From assembly GCF_014202425.1 (NCBI RefSeq), contig NZ_JACHGT010000007.1, positions 310,001 to 374,000 of the forward strand: a stretch of 64,000 nucleotides of DNA, in the 5' to 3' direction. The position numbers were made by a program, and so were the translations under genes. The number at the start of each line of letters is the position of its first letter. The stretch's first letter is position 1. Under the pieces are notes generated by a model. The model was given only the letters and a program-made list of their open reading frames with translations. It did not search any database and had not been told where the DNA came from. Positions 62,483 to 64,000 of the stretch are shown here, in pieces. The stretch is from Phytomonospora endophytica (lineage in GTDB: Bacteria; Actinomycetota; Actinomycetes; Mycobacteriales; Micromonosporaceae).

Positions 62483-63549
62483 AACACGGACTCGTCCTCG
62501 GGAAGTTCTATCCGCCGCACGCCGGGCATCACCACCTCGTCCGGACGGCGCTCGCCGCCTGCGAAGAACTGACGGTCCTGGTCTGCGCGTCGAGCGTCGA
62601 GTCGGTGCCGCTCAGCGACCGGATCGCCTGGATGCGCGAGGAGCATCCCGGCGCCCGCGTCATCGGAGCGATCGACGACGTGCGCATGGATCTCACCGAC
62701 CCCGCGATCTGGGACGCGCACATGGCCGTCTTCCGCGCCGCCGTGCCCGAACCCGTCGACGTCGTGTTCACCTCCGAGACCTACGGCGACGAACTCGCCC
62801 GGCGCTTCGGCGCCGCGCACGTCGCGGTCGACCCCGCGCGTGGCGCGCATCCGGTGTCGGGCACGGCCGTGCGCGCCGACCCCGCCGCGCACTGGGACCA
62901 CCTCGCCGGGCCGGTACGGGCGGCGCTCGCGCGGCGGGTCGTCGTCGTGGGCGCGGAGTCGACGGGCACCACCACCATGGCGCGCGCCCTCGCCGAGCAC
63001 TACCGGGCGCGCGGCGGGGTCTGGGCGTCGACGCGGTGGGTCCCCGAGTACGGTCGGCTGTTCAGCGAGCGGAAACTCGCCGAGCTGCGCGAGACGCGAC
63101 CCGGCGCGGACTGGCCGGAGGTCGTCTTCACACCGGACGACTTCCCGCTGATCGCCACACGGCAGAACGCCGACGAGGAGGCGGCCGCGCGCCTCGGCTC
63201 GCCGGTCCTGTTCTGCGACACCGACTCCTTCGCCACCGGGATCTGGCACGAGCGCTACATCGGCGGCCGGCACCCGGAGGTTGAGGACGTCGCCGGGCGG
63301 GTACGGCACGACCTGTGGCTGCTCACCGATCATGACGGCGTCGCCTTCGAAGACGACGGCCTGCGCGACGGAGAGCACCTGCGACCGTGGATGACCGGGC
63401 GCTTCCGGGCCGAACTGGCCCGCACGGGCCGCCCGTTTCGCACACTGACAGGGCCGCACGAGGAGCGTCTGGCGACGGCGGTCGCGGCCGTCGACGCGCT
63501 CCTGGCCGAAGGATGGAACTTCACCGACCCCCTGCCGGAGCGCCGATGA
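62479..63549 (+). CDS. nadR: NadR-type NMN adenylyltransferase/ribosylnicotinamide kinase
   Basis: 356 residues. N-terminal nucleotidyltransferase domain with GKFYPPHAGHHHL (HxGH-type) at about 8-20 and VSGTAVRADP near 128 (ISxTxxR type). The C-terminal kinase domain begins near 152 with P-loop-like GAESTGTTTMARAL and contains FCDTDSFATGIW near 250. The P-loop lysine is Thr. There is no N-terminal repressor helix-turn-helix, since regulation falls to the Nudix protein. GTG start overlaps the pnuC stop, and its stop overlaps the next ATG. Confidence 0.88.
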   Translation: MKHGLVLGKFYPPHAGHHHLVRTALAACEELTVLVCASSVESVPLSDRIAWMREEHPGARVIGAIDDVRMDLTDPAIWDAHMAVFRAAVPEPVDVVFTSETYGDELARRFGAAHVAVDPARGAHPVSGTAVRADPAAHWDHLAGPVRAALARRVVVVGAESTGTTTMARALAEHYRARGGVWASTRWVPEYGRLFSERKLAELRETRPGADWPEVVFTPDDFPLIATRQNADEEAAARLGSPVLFCDTDSFATGIWHERYIGGRHPEVEDVAGRVRHDLWLLTDHDGVAFEDDGLRDGEHLRPWMTGRFRAELARTGRPFRTLTGPHEERLATAVAAVDALLAEGWNFTDPLPERR

Positions 63550-64000
63550 CGAACGTACCGACCGGATACGACAAGCACGCCTTCGAGCCCTTCGCCGTCA
63601 CGGTGGATCTCGCCGTGTTCACCGTCCGCGCGGACGCGCTGCAGGTGCTGCTCGTCGAACGGGCGCTCGATCCGTACGCGGGCAGCTGGGCCCTGCCGGG
63701 CGGGTTCGTGCTGCCGCGCGAGTCGGCCGAGGCCGCCGCCCGCCGCGAGCTCGCCGAGGAGACCGGGCTGCCGGGGGACGTCGTCGAGGCGCTGCACCTG
63801 GAGCAGCTGCGGACCTACAGCGATCCCGACCGTGATCCGCGCATGCGGGTGGTCTCGGTCGCCTTCGCCGCACTGGTGCCCGACCTGCCCGAGCCGCGGG
63901 CGGGGAGCGACGCCGCGCAAGCGCGGTGGGTTCGGTACGCCGACGCCGAGCCCCTCGCCTTCGACCACGACCGGATCCTGCGCGACGCCAGGGACCGGGT
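63546..64000 (+). CDS. nrtR: NrtR-type Nudix transcriptional regulator, 5' part
   Basis: The gene runs off the right edge, with 151 codons visible. Nudix domain: FEPFAVTVDLAVFTVRADAL, then GGFVLPRESAEAAARRELAEETGL near 57, the Nudix box with small deviations (GGFVxPxE and REL-EETG). NrtR proteins bind ADP-ribose through a degenerate Nudix domain and DNA through a C-terminal winged helix, which lies outside the window. ATG at 63546 overlaps the nadR stop. A plain Nudix hydrolase is the alternative. Confidence 0.82.
   Translation, partial: MTNVPTGYDKHAFEPFAVTVDLAVFTVRADALQVLLVERALDPYAGSWALPGGFVLPRESAEAAARRELAEETGLPGDVVEALHLEQLRTYSDPDRDPRMRVVSVAFAALVPDLPEPRAGSDAAQARWVRYADAEPLAFDHDRILRDARDR

Overview
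The window is a chromosomal segment of a very high G+C, probably sporulating soil actinomycete. Supporting signs are codon bias, frequent GTG starts, 4-bp start/stop overlaps, the pgsA-DUF881-sbp-DUF881-gcvH-garA-ftsR gene order also known from mycobacteria, type VII secretion substrates, SpoIIE-type phosphatases and a 2-methylisoborneol terpene pair. Genus cannot be fixed from the sequence. No rRNA, tRNA, CRISPR array or intact transposase was seen.

Layout. 1-4170: end of a PlsC-like acyltransferase, an exported protein and two LuxR-type regulators. 4547-11120: an operon-like run with two dynamin-like GTPases resembling IniC and IniA, a membrane GrpE-like protein between them, an acidic protein, a NYN/PIN-like protein and a membrane J-domain protein. 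11141-15688: an NRPS-independent siderophore operon behind an iron box. 15829-19231: a substrate-binding/von Willebrand A fusion, a DUF5999 protein and pabB. 19325-30433 (minus): gcvP with a tandem glycine riboswitch, HhH-GPD protein, MerR, DUF151 nuclease, ftsR, garA, then a 1.4-kb repeat array, then gcvH, DUF881, sbp, DUF881, pgsA. 30555-35937 (minus): a trans-4-hydroxyproline catabolic operon with its GntR regulator. 35957-43382: comB-like phosphatase, APH-like kinase, glutathione peroxidase, DEDDh exonuclease, a DUF6153/DUF305 pair behind a copper-operator-like palindrome, a secreted wall-hydrolase-like protein behind a c-di-AMP (ydaO) riboswitch, an MBL-fold hydrolase and an Fpg/Nei glycosylase. 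43400-44540: a second array of the same repeat family. 44555-49462: hydrolase, flavin reductase and a WXG100-type cluster ending in a lysozyme-like effector. 49514-51560: 2-methylisoborneol genes. 51730-53438: a small Smr-domain gene whose last 41 bp are repeated on the far side of an inserted HIRAN/TPR-like gene. 53532-58649: STAS protein and two SpoIIE-type phosphatases. 58753-61763: MOSC, YdeI/DUF1905, DinB, PepSY-like and DUF4184 proteins. 61816-64000: an NAD salvage operon pnuC-nadR-nrtR behind a palindromic operator.

The most notable items are the repeat family present as two arrays 17 kb apart (nine copies of its core, one splitting gcvH from garA, one with a recent 234-bp tandem duplication), the dynamin operon with Hsp70-cochaperone-like partners but no Hsp70, and the 41-bp direct repeats with only synonymous differences around the HIRAN/TPR gene. 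Regulatory elements readable from sequence are two riboswitches, an iron box, a CsoR-like palindrome and an NrtR-like palindrome.
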